Shown: in pieces, positions 55,601 to 64,000 of the stretch
How positions within the stretch are numbered: the stretch's first letter is position 1
Layout: every line of letters begins with the position of its first letter
The notes under the pieces: generated by a model
The model's input: only the letters and a program-made list of their open reading frames with translations
Database searches by the model: none
Told to the model about the DNA's origin: nothing
NCBI RefSeq assembly: GCF_003144245.1
Contig: NW_020289979.1
Location: 908,514 to 972,513, forward strand
Reading direction: 5' to 3'
Source: Jaminaea rosea
Taxonomy: Eukaryota > Basidiomycota > Exobasidiomycetes > Microstromatales
DNA length: 64,000 nucleotides
Program-made: the position numbers and the translations under genes

Positions 55601-55814
55601 TCCGACGAAGCGCTCCCCCGCTGAGCAGGCGGCGTTGATCGATATGGGCATCGTGGCCAAGCCCGGCGGCGCTAAGGAGACGCAGACGCAGCCGCAGGTG
55701 GGGGCGGAGCAGAGGCGTAAAGCGAGGAATATGCTGGGGAGGAGGTTGGAGGGACTTTTCCCGAGGGAGATGAGGACGCCTACCACTACGCCGAGGAGGG
55801 GGGTGTGGGAGTGA
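52615..55814 (+). CDS. ACO2: Aco2-type mitochondrial aconitase fused to mitoribosomal protein mL40 (MRPL28)-like domain
   Basis: Exons 52615-52912, 52980-53105 and 53167-55814 give 1023 residues. Residues 1 to about 795 form a full aconitase, which isomerises citrate; Aco2-type enzymes act as homocitrate dehydratase in lysine synthesis. It has an N-terminal presequence ([20 protein letters not shown]), [23 protein letters not shown], iron-sulfur cysteines in GSCTNSS (about 390) and CGPCIGQ (about 453), [28 protein letters not shown] and [12 protein letters not shown]. The frame then continues without stop through a second presequence-like stretch ([17 protein letters not shown], about 818-834) into 175 residues resembling mL40/MRPL28. 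That domain has [20 protein letters not shown] and the end [20 protein letters not shown]. The mL40 call rests on recalled family motifs and is less certain than the aconitase call. Confidence 0.85.
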
Positions 55815-57195
55815 GGCGGGCGCGGGCGCGGGCGCCGGTGGGCAAGTAGGTGAGATGTTGTACGGTGGGGGAGAGGACAATGCACGCCGTCGCATCGCAT
55901 CGCTGCGCGTGAGTGTGAGTGTCGCGCCACATGATGCCGGAGTGGGGGTGGGGTGCGAAAGAGGAGCAGAGAGGTGCGCGCGTTGCGTTCAGGTGGCGAC
56001 GCAGGGTACGAGAGTGCGATTCATGGCTCGCCTGGTCAAGCTCGCCTGGTCAAGCTCGCCTGGTCAAGCTCGCCTGGTCAAGAGCATCGAGGAGCAAGGA
56101 TGATGATGATGAGGCGCCGAGCGCGACATGCTCATCCTTCTGCTATCCCGCGTGCTGCTGAGCATCCCTGTGACTCGCTTTGCCCTTTCACCCTGGCTCA
56201 CCGCCTTCAATGAAGCTCTCAGCCTCGTTTGCCCCACAGCTCTCCCCCATGTGCCCCTACGCTCGAAGTCATGGCTTACCCCGAGAAGATGCGCACGGAC
56301 GGGCCCATTGGCTGCCCCGCAGGAACGTGGCGGCGGCTGACCGCTCTCCAACTAACATTGACTGAATCGCCCGCGGAACAGGGATCGAAGGCGTGACTGC
56401 GATGCCGTCAATGCCATGCTCTCATTGCACGGCCTTGGCAAGAAGGGTAATGAGTGACGCGCTTCGTTCATTGCCTTGGCAAAAGTGGTGCGTGCGGCCT
56501 TGCGCTTTAAACCCCAGCCGGGGCAAGGGGCGCCGTCAGCTCTCGCCCCGCCAAGCCAAATTAAGGCAAAGGCCGCCAGCCTACGTCCACGCGGGCGCCG
56601 GGAGGCGGGCGGATGCAAGGCACGACGACGTCGTCTCCACTTTCTGTTCATCCCCCGCCTGCACCTACTTGATCGCCGTGCGAACCACCCACGTACCATA
56701 TTCAGACACCGAGATCTCTCGGACGACATCTCTCGAAGCTGCAACATCCTTGGCATCGGGCTAAATGAGACGAGAGAAGCCTCGATGCGCTGCAGCGACG
56801 TCGGCCGCGAACCGCGCACGGCGGTGTTGAGGAGCGTGGGCTTGGCAGGCACCGCGGAACGAATGGCACTTGCTCTTCATCCCAGCGCGCTGGACTCACG
56901 GAATGGACTCAATCAGGTGACGGGCAACTACGCAACGAATCGTCACTGAGACCGGCGTCAGCGTAGCGGTGGAAGCGATGCCTGAAGATGGTTCATGCGC
57001 CATGGAAGACCGGCGGCCGTCGTCTTCGCACTCGTCTTCGCACTCGTCTTCGCACTCTTACACTCGCGCGAGGAGCACAAGACCAAGCTGCCAAGGAAAG
57101 GCGCGCAGCACACGCTGAGCGATCGCAGTCATACAAAAGGATACGGCTTTCGACCTGCCCCATCGACTTCTCTCCACTCGTCCCCACCCCTCGCA
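55815..57195. other. Intergenic region with a 14-bp tandem repeat
   Basis: About 1.4 kb. No convincing gene; open frames on both strands here have biased, non-conserved composition. It contains the 14-bp repeat described separately and a run of CTCGTCTTCGCA units near 57028-57055 just upstream of the CHRD gene. Confidence 0.5.
56027..56082. repeat. Four tandem copies of a 14-bp unit
   Basis: CTCGCCTGGTCAAG repeated four times head to tail without mismatch, about 210 bases after the stop of the ACO2 fusion gene. Function unknown. Confidence 0.95.
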
Positions 57196-58441
57196 ATGGT
57201 CCACCTTTCTGCCCTCTCACTCGTCGCCCTCGCCGCCGCTTCGGCCTCTGCTGCGCCCGCTCAGGTGCCCGGAGGCAAGGCGGTCAAGCAGCCCAGCCAC
57301 TTCACGTCGGCCTTTTCCACTCGCGCCGTGCCAGGCGACGTCATTGCCAGCACCGGTAGCCCAGCGCCTGGACAGCCCAACGCCTTTGGCCACTTTGGCT
57401 TCAAGATCAACTCGGAGCAGGACATCATCTGCGTGAGTGAAGCGTGGCACGACGCGACGAGGCGACATCAACTGACGCGCGCATCGTCTGCACAGTGGGA
57501 CATCCGTACCGTCAATGTGACCGGTGAATACCAGTCCCCCGCCGTCACGGCTACGCACATCCACGCTGGTGTCAAGGGAGCAGCGGGACCGCCGAGGTAA
57601 GTGCGCGCGGCGCGTGCGGCCGCCCCCGTAACCTCTGCTGATTCACTCGCCTCGCGCACGCAGACTCGCCTTTCCCAACCCCCAGTTCGTGCGCACCGAC
57701 TCAACGGGCGCCGAGGTGCGCGAGTCCAAGGGCTGCATGCAAGGTCCCTTCACCACGGGCGTCCAAGCCAACGGCGCCGACTCCGGTACCGCTTCGGGCT
57801 TCTCCCTTTCTCTCATCGAGAATGACCCCAGCAACTTCTTTGCCGACACGCACACCGCCCAGTTCGTCGCTGGCGCCGTGCGCGGTCAGCTCCTCAAGTC
57901 CGAGGTTCCCGTCAAGCGCCCCAAGAAGTTCACCAGCCTCATCCGCACCTACGCCACGCCCGAGCAGGTCATCAATGCCAACAACGCCTCCGTACCTGGT
58001 CTCCAAGGCGCCAAGACCAAGTACAACCTGCATTTGAACACGGAGCAGGACATCATGTGCTACGACATCGTCTCGGAGGGCTTCCAAGGCGAGTACTTTT
58101 CGCCAGCAAAGACGGCCACCCACACCCATCAAGCCCCCTTTGGCTCCAACGGCCCGCCTCGCCTCGCCTTCCCCAACCCTACGCCGATCAAGGACTGGAA
58201 TCTCGCCCGCAAGCTCGCAGCCCTCATCGGCCTCAGCAAGAACAAAGAGCTCCGTCGTAGCGAAGGGTGCGTCAAGGGTCCCTTTACAACGGGCTTGCTC
58301 AGCCCAGCAGGCGTGGACACGGGGTCCGCCAGTGGCTTCACCCTGTCCCAGCTAGAACAAAACCCGCAGGGATTCTTCTCCGACTACCATACCGAGGCTT
58401 TCCCTGCTGGAGCCGTGCGCGGGAACATGTACAGGGCGTGA
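57196..58441 (+). CDS. Secreted protein with two CHRD domains
   Basis: Exons 57196-57432, 57496-57596 and 57664-58441 give 371 residues. A signal peptide is clear (MVHLSALSLVALAAASASAA, cleavage near APAQ), with no other membrane segment. Two CHRD-like units follow. Unit 1 runs from FTSAFSTRAVPGDV through EQDIICWDIRTVNVTGEYQS and ATHIHAG to GPFTTGVQANG. Unit 2 repeats the pattern with FTSLIRTYATPEQV, EQDIMCYDIVSEGFQGEYFS, ATHTHQA and GPFTTGLLSPAG. Each unit ends FFADTHTAQFVAGAVRGQL or FFSDYHTEAFPAGAVRGNMY. CHRD was first described in chordin; fungal members are extracellular proteins of unknown role. Intron 1 (63 nt) is stop-free and in frame. Each unit has paired cysteines. Confidence 0.88.
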
Positions 58442-59645
58442 GGAGGCGGTGCGGTGTTGCAATGTAAATACGAACGGCGTTGTAAGATGCTACATGATGA
58501 TTGTCTGCTCTCCCGACCGCCTCGCCTCGCCTCGCCTCGCCTACCCATCGTCGTCTCCACTTCGAAACACGGTCGTCGTCTTCGCAGACCTTCGAGACGT
58601 GCGTAGCTCTGATCAACGAAGTCCATCTTGACCAACTCTACGCCGTCCATACTGGGGTCAAGTCTTTACCAGGTCGTGGTGAGCGTCGAGAAGCAGGCAG
58701 GATCAGGAGAGGTTGAGGAACAGGCATAGGCGTGAATGAGCGCCCCGTGGCGCTGTCAGCCTGGGCGGTGTTGCTCAGACGCCACGTGGTTGTTTTGCCC
58801 TTTCCGCCCCCCCGTGTTGGTCTCCGTGCCTTCTCATCCTAATCATCACTACCAATCAGACCATCGAGTGCTGTGGCCGTCTTCACAGCCATGCCACCAA
58901 CATCATGTGGCGGCGAGTCGTCGCCGATGCGCGGAGCTGTGTCTGTCTCCTGGGCGCAGCCAATCAGTAGCAAGCGGTGAAAGGAGCGACGACACGAGCG
59001 GCGAAACGAGCGGCTTGGAGATGAGATTGCAATCTCGTTCCTGGCGGCTCGCACCTCCGCCGTTCCTGCGGCTAAGGTGATGTGACTTCAAAGTGAGCGG
59101 CCTGGACTGGATGTTGATTGCGCAGCCCGAACTGGATGTTGATCACGCACCTGGGCTCGTCGTGCTCTTGCTTTCCCTCCTCTTCGTCGATCTCCCTCGA
59201 CTCACCGCCCACCCCCCCTTCATCCACCAGCCCCTCCCCGCCTCCATCTCCGCACCGTCTCATCAACAAACCAGTACGACGGGGCCCGACGTCCTCAAGC
59301 TGCGTCGGGCCCAGCACTTCGCGGCCGCCAATCGCTGTAACGTGAAGCACGTCGATCAAGGAGGAGAAGCCGAAGGAGACACACACTCGAATCATAGAGA
59401 CCAGACAGCGTTCAAGAAGGAGTCTCAGCGCAAGCTAGCCTAGCAAAATCTCGCCGCAAGATCCACCACACCGTGATCTGATCACCACGCATCGCTGCCC
59501 GCACCGCTGCTCTGAGCCTTGGGCGCGCGCGGCGAGACGACAAAGCAATCTCGTTCCTCTCGCGACTTACAAGTTGATGGGCCACTCGCCGACGCAAGCA
59601 ACGTCATGTCCTCACGACTGCTCACACGTCGACAAAGTCAACAGT
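58442..59645. other. Intergenic region before the OTU-like cluster
   Basis: About 1.2 kb. No convincing gene. Holds two short direct repeats: ACTGGATGTTGAT at about 59106 and 59130, and GCAATCTCGTTCCT at about 59030 and 59542. A GCCTC pentamer run lies near 58520-58540. Short open frames here lack conserved motifs. Confidence 0.45.
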
Positions 59646-59647
59646 AG

Positions 59648-60453
59648 CAGCAGCAGCATCCTCTTCGCCCGAGCACATGGCGCTACGACGCAACGACTGG
59701 CCGCATGAGCTTTGGCTCGACGACGGTCTTCCTGCCCATGTCGTACGAAGTCGCCCACTTTGTGCAAGGAGAGGTCTGGGTCGAAATCTTCGACCAGCGA
59801 GAGATCAGCATTGACACTCTCGTCATCCACATCGAGCCGACGAACGGCATCCCCCCCGGTGCAACCATGCACCGCGTCCCTCGGGCCACGCCTCTGTGGT
59901 TGCTACGCCTTCCATGCCGTCAAGCACTGTCTTAAAGACAAGCCGGACATTTCCATCGACGACATCAAGAGGGACTTGGCCGAGTGGTATCGCGGCGAGA
60001 AGAGGAGTCGCCGCTTCCCGAACCTCGACGAGCAGTTCCTCGACGAGCGCATCAAGCGGCTCGATCCAGCCCACAGGCACGACAAGCCCGGCGATCACCA
60101 CTGGCTTCACGTCGAAGACGCCTGGCCCCTGGCCAACGTCTACACCAGGCCAGTGGAGCTCTACAATCGCGTCCTTGGGCCTCGAGGCTCCTGCACCGTG
60201 GTGCCCAGCAGGATCAGCACCTCGCTCGAAAAGTTGCCGGACTCGATCGTCCTCGCCTACGACAAGGAGGGTCACTTCGACTCGGGCCTCCCAAGCGCGG
60301 TGCCAAAGCCGCCGATCAAGACGCACGTCCTCGGGTCCAAGGTACACGACTGGACCAGCACCAACTCTCACCTGGTCCTGCATCAATTGCGGGCCTTCGA
60401 GGTTCGCGCATCGCTGCGAGTCAGAGAAAGGGGATAGCGATGAGGAAGGAAAC
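59648..60453 (+). pseudogene. OTU-like cysteine protease segment with frameshifts
   Basis: Coding-like sequence spread over three frames. The first part reads STWRYDATTGRMSFGSTTVF and PMSYEVAHFVQGEVWVEIFD from about 59672, and ends in a stop at 59935. About 60 bases earlier, another frame takes over with CGCYAFHAVKHCLKDKPDIS, DDIKRDLAEWYRGEKRSRRF, HWLHVEDAWPLANVYTRPVE and IVLAYDKEGHFDSGLPSA. This arrangement (Cys in a GxCxxYA context, an LA-x-RPVxLY strand, and His in GHFDSGLP about 125 residues later) resembles the OTU fold of deubiquitinases. A third frame carries on with SEKGDSDEEGNC to a GTGCGT donor near 60454. No intron of normal size can explain the switches, so this is a decayed gene, or one with sequencing errors. 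Function not assigned. Confidence 0.5.
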
Positions 60454-60842
60454 TGCAAGTGCGTCTTCGCTTCAAGCTGACTAGTCGAGCGATGTTACCC
60501 TCGCACAGCATGGAGGCCCCTCGTCGCTCGACGGCCCATCCTTCCCCGTCCAGCAGCAACCAGACTCAGGCTCGTTCGCCGCCAGACCAGACCGGCTCCC
60601 GGACGCACTGATCGCTGATTGCAACGAGAAGGGCAACAAGGGCGGCAACAGGGCCCTCGTCGCACGACCCTTGTCTCAGTCGTCTCTCTCTCCACCACTC
60701 CTCGAACGGTCGCCTTGTTCACATCGCTCTCCTCATGTCACACCACGACTTCTACTGACTCCACGGGCGATTCCGTGGCATCGCCTACTGCCTCTACCTT
60801 CTTGTCAACACGCCTCCGCCTCCCTCAAAAGTCGGCCAGACC

Positions 60843-62240
60843 ATGTTCGTCGAGCTCCGACATTGGCTCGTCAGCGACCCTCCAGCATCGACCTCTCTGG
60901 CATGCTGCGACTCGTCTACGACCCCCTTGACGCAGCCAACCATTGACAAGACCTCAGTACGGTTCAACATCCGTGACGGTGCGCTCTACAACGTGGCCTT
61001 CGAGACCCCCGTCGAGGTCCCCGGACCGGACCAAGTCCAGCTCTTCTCGGTGCCCATCCATCGAACCGTCATGCAGTCTCCACGCGTCGCCGCCCAAGCC
61101 GCCACTCTACACGCTGCACCCACGCACCGTGCACCCCTTGCTCCATCACCAGTCGCCAACTCGGCTCAGCCTCCCCTGCTCGCGTCAGGTGGTCAGAGCT
61201 CGGGCATCCGCACCATTGCGACCAAGAAGAGAGCAAGCGATGCCGCTCGTGAGGCCCGCCTGAACCGTATCAAGGCGGAAGAGGCAGCTAGTGAGGAAGA
61301 GGCGGCGTGGATCGACGAGGAGGAGGACGACGACGACGACAAGGGCGCAGCTTCCCCCGCGAGGAAGGCGGTCAAGCGGGCAAGGTCCATCTCCCCTCCA
61401 CCGGCACCAAAATACGACCCTGTGCCAGACGACCAGCCCTCTGATCCCTTCGATGCAGAGGCTCCTCGATATGACCCCGTCCCGGATGACCCACCCACGG
61501 ATCCCGTCGAGGAGGAAAGGGAGAGCAAGGTGGAGGAGGAAGAGGACGACGAGGCGGTGTGGGTCGACGCAGACGACTGGCCGGCAAGCTTGCGAGATGC
61601 AGAGGAGGACAAGCGGGCTGAAGTCGAGGACGCGGAGGAGGACGCGGACGGGGCACCTCCTCCGTCAAGCCCAACAATCTCGCAGCCATCTTCGGCTCTC
61701 CCCGCCTCCCTCGCCGTTAATCCCCTGTCGGAGGATGATTCCAGCGAGTCGGACGGCACCAAGCGCCTCGTCAGGCGCTTCCTCGACCGCTGCCGTCGCG
61801 AAGCAGCTCGAGCCCCCTCCGCCTCCACTCGCCCACAGCGCAGCCACGTCCGCAATCAAAGGCAGCGCAAGGGGGAGGGACCGCTTTACGGCCACGATCC
61901 TCGACCGCGCTGGGCCAAAGATGAGGGATCAGCGAACGCGCGTGGCCATCTACAAGGCCCGCCACGACGCCATCTAGCCGAATTCCTTTGCCAAGCCAGA
62001 GGTCAGGGCGTTGTCGGAGGAGGGTCTTCACTTCGCAAGGATTACAAGCTCAAGACGCTACTGGATGACGCGGAGGCGGAAGTGCAGGCGCTCAACACGT
62101 GGTCTCACTGCCTGCTCAAGACTGGTAAGGTGCTCCCCAACGCCATCATTCGAGCACTGTCCAGCGTCCTCGCGCCTGGTCAGGTGGAAGTTACCGCAAT
62201 CTTGGTGCAGCGCTTCCTGCCCGCCGTCGCGCTGACTCTC
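60843..62240 (+). pseudogene. Degraded or interrupted gene of the same family (acidic protein with shared C-terminal motif)
   Basis: Not a known family. The longest coherent part (about 60930-61830) reads FNIRDGALYNVAFETPVEVP, a coiled charged stretch (ASDAAREARLNRIKAEEAAS), two copies of a YDPVPDDxPxDP repeat and a long Glu/Asp-rich region. Around 61830 the coding-like signal moves to another frame (FTATILDRAGPKMRDQRTRV, AIYKARHDAI) and meets a TAG at 61976. It continues with FAKPEVRALSEEGLHFA and then changes frame again near 62035 to DYKLKTLLDDAEAEVQALNT and WSHCLLKTGKV. That last motif recurs at the end of the neighbouring OTU-like gene. Unrecognised introns could account for some breaks, and the GGTAAGGTG near 62125 is a possible donor. 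Partial pseudogene is the simpler reading. Confidence 0.4.
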
Positions 62241-62407
62241 GTGAGCAGCACCAACGCGGACCACCAGGGCGACGCGCACGACCGACACGGCGCATACGAC
62301 CAACAACACGATGCGGCGGATGATCAAGCTGTTCCCGAAGCGGTGGGGCCAAACAAAATTTCGCCGAGCTCATCATGGATGCCCGTGCCCCCTCTCGCGT
62401 CGGATGA

Positions 62408-64000
62408 CAGGCAGCCTTCCCCTCGTCTTGGTCTGCCATCTGGATCCTGTTCAGCTCGCAGGAGGCAAAGACTCAGCCCAACGTCGCCCAGTCCGAGCTC
62501 AGCACGCAGCGCCAGCAACAGCACGATCAGCAGCGCCAGCAACAGCACGATCAGCAGCGCCAGCAACAACGCGGGCAACAGCGCGACCAGCCACCTCAGA
62601 ACCGCGGCCAGCACGTCCACCGCCACCAGCAGCAGCAAGATCGTAAGCAGCACCAGCAACCCGAGCACAACGCTGGTGATGCGGATGCGGCGGAGTGGGC
62701 GGAGTGGGCGGCGGTCCACGACGCCATCTTCGACGAGTGGGCTGCTCAGCAGGCGATGGGCCACGAGGCACTGTGTGGCGAGTGGGCGGCAGAGCAGGCC
62801 GCCATCTACGAGTCCAACAAAAAGGCGCAAGCGGAGGAGCCCAATGAGAGGGCGAGGGAGGAGTGCGCGACTCGGTTCGGCAAAGGCGCAGGCGGCGCAG
62901 GCGGCGACGACGGCGACGAAGACGACGAGGACGAGGACGACGACATCATTCACCCTCAAGATGTCGTCAACATCACAGGCAGCCCGGCGGACGACGCAGC
63001 CTACCTCGCCCTCCATGACATCCGCCCGGTCAAGGTCGCTGAAGACGGCGACTGTGCCTACGCCGCCATCTTGATTGGACTGGGTATCAAGGTCACGCTC
63101 GACAACATCACTGGCCTCTGTCGCGAGCTTTACGACTTCTTCAAGAGTCGCAAAGCTAGAAGGATGCTGGAGGGATACTCGAGCGACATCTTCGCCGAGC
63201 TGCTGGACAGCTCCATCGTGCCAGAAGACGTGCGCGCTAGGGCAACGGCAGCCAAGAGAGCCCTCCCCTCGCGATACTGGATGTCCGGCCTCGCCCTCCC
63301 AGGCCTCGCGATCATCAAGAAGGTGCCCGTCGGCTGCTACCGCGCCGATCACTCGGCGAGCATGTCGTACTGCGTGCTGCCGTTTGAGTACGAGGGCGGG
63401 CCGGCTGTGCGTATCCTCTTTGACGGCAAGCAGCACTTCTTGGGCGTCGAGCGCACTACTTCCCGTCGCCTCCCGGTAGCCCGCACATTGGCACTTGGCA
63501 AGGAGGCTGCAGCGCACGCCGAGTCGGACCCGCACGCTCGAATGCACGGGGCATTCCAGCTTGAGACGGTCCTGGGCAAGGCGGAGGCAGAGGCGCAAGG
63601 GCTGGAGACGTGGTGCCACTGCTTGGCAAAGACGGGCAAGGTGGAGAGCGGAGAGCCCATCGAGATCCGAAGCAGTGGCTCGAAGCGCGAGGGGGAGTCG
63701 GAGAAGAGGCGCAGGCTGAGCGAGATGGGCACTGCGCAGGAAAAGGACGAGCGGGATGACTCGGCCGTGGACTTGGCGCCGGCGGCAAAGCGCAAGGTTC
63801 TTGCGGCGGGAAGGTACGACGAGTATTCGGCTTGGTTCCGTTCCATATCGTCTCTCGCCCAACTTATCAACAACACCACGTCACTCATGTATCTTAACTC
63901 CGTTCATTATCTTACCGATTCCGCTCACCGTCAACCTTACTTTGCCGCCTGGCCGTGTCGAACTGCTCATAGTCGAACAAGCTGGCCCGTCGAAGCAAAC
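62408..64000 (+). CDS. OTU-like cysteine protease (partial: start unresolved, right end beyond window)
   Basis: A frame that follows a stop at 62405 stays open to the window edge. It lacks a convincing start Met, so an upstream exon is likely; TTCAG at 62454 is a candidate acceptor. Order: Gln-rich repeats (RQQQHDQQ units, 62507-62580), EWAA repeats (62694-62812), an acidic run (DDGDEDDEDEDDD), then an OTU-like domain. That domain shows the catalytic-type motif VAEDGDCAYAAILIGLGI (Asp and Cys at 63044-63055), RYWMSGLALPGLAIIKKVPV and, about 127 residues after the Cys, a His in ILFDGKQHFLGVER. OTU enzymes remove ubiquitin. The tail EAEAQGLETWCHCLAKTGKV matches the preceding degraded gene. A GTACGA donor at 63814 may start an intron, because sequence after it turns AT-richer and less protein-like. 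Target unknown. Confidence 0.6.
62507..62580. repeat. 24-bp tandem repeat in the OTU-like gene
   Basis: CAGCGCCAGCAACAGCACGA and the following TCAG form a 24-bp unit present about two and a half to three times, the last copy diverged. In the OTU-like frame it encodes RQQQHDQQ. Confidence 0.85.

Noticed and set aside
59093-59443. 116-residue frame with a hydrophobic stretch (LVVLLLSLLFVDLPRL)
   Set aside because: Composition comes from a pyrimidine-rich run, there is no conserved motif, and a link to the downstream OTU-like segment could not be shown.
62324-63862. 512-residue minus-strand open frame rich in Leu/Val
   Set aside because: It is the complement of the Gln-, Ala- and Asp-rich OTU-like gene; the DGDC and His motifs are only on the plus strand.

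Overview
The window is nuclear DNA of a filamentous or yeast-like basidiomycete fungus. It is GC-rich and gene-dense. Introns are short (about 60-120 nt), almost all with GTGAGT-like donors. Proteins carry long Ser/Pro/Ala-rich low-complexity extensions. The gene set includes a cell-wall-integrity MAPKK of the Mkk1/Pek1 type, Met30/SconB, Puf3-type Pumilio, ceramide glucosyltransferase and Zn2Cys6 regulators. This suits Basidiomycota, and the style of the genes suggests Ustilaginomycotina; that placement is inference. No rRNA, tRNA, CRISPR array or complete transposon was seen.

Layout. 1-4 kb: minus-strand NSA1 (pre-60S biogenesis, running off the left edge) and SRP54. 5.4-6.4 kb: ribosomal protein L26. 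7.1-10.8 kb: an F-box/WD40 protein of the Met30/SconB type. 11-13.5 kb: an uncharacterised single-pass membrane protein. 13.8-16.1 kb (minus): an Mkk1-type MAPKK, divergent from an armadillo protein of the SmgGDS type (16.4-19.9 kb). 20.4-23.1 kb: an uncharacterised protein. 23.6-26.6 kb: Puf3-type RNA-binding protein. 26.8-28.7 kb (minus): ferric reductase. 29.0-29.3 kb (minus): a small APC/C subunit, CDC26. 29.6-34.0 kb: TBC-domain RabGAP. 34.3-36.1 kb: ceramide glucosyltransferase. 36.2-37.4 kb (minus): TFIIS. 38.5-42.6 kb: Zn2Cys6 transcription factor. 43.2-44.9 kb: FMN-dependent monooxygenase of the NtaA/DszA type. 45.8-47.6 kb: GSK3 kinase. 48.3-52.0 kb (minus): PEX1. 52.6-55.8 kb: an aconitase fused to a mitochondrial ribosomal protein. 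57.2-58.4 kb: secreted protein with two CHRD domains.

Up to 58.4 kb the genes are mostly ordinary single-copy housekeeping and signalling genes with no obvious operon-like logic. Two things stand out. First, the Aco2-type aconitase gene continues without a stop, through an internal sequence resembling a mitochondrial presequence, into a domain resembling mL40 (MRPL28). S. pombe aco2 is a known aconitase fused to a different mitoribosomal protein (bL21m), so this would be a parallel fusion. Second, the last 4.4 kb (about 59.6 kb to the right edge) looks different. It holds at least two OTU-like cysteine-protease segments that share a C-terminal motif, one of them broken by frameshifts and stops and one open to the window edge. 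This looks like a small, decaying and expanding accessory family of unknown role.

Exon boundaries were placed by eye from splice signals and reading-frame arithmetic, and are most reliable where the family is well conserved.
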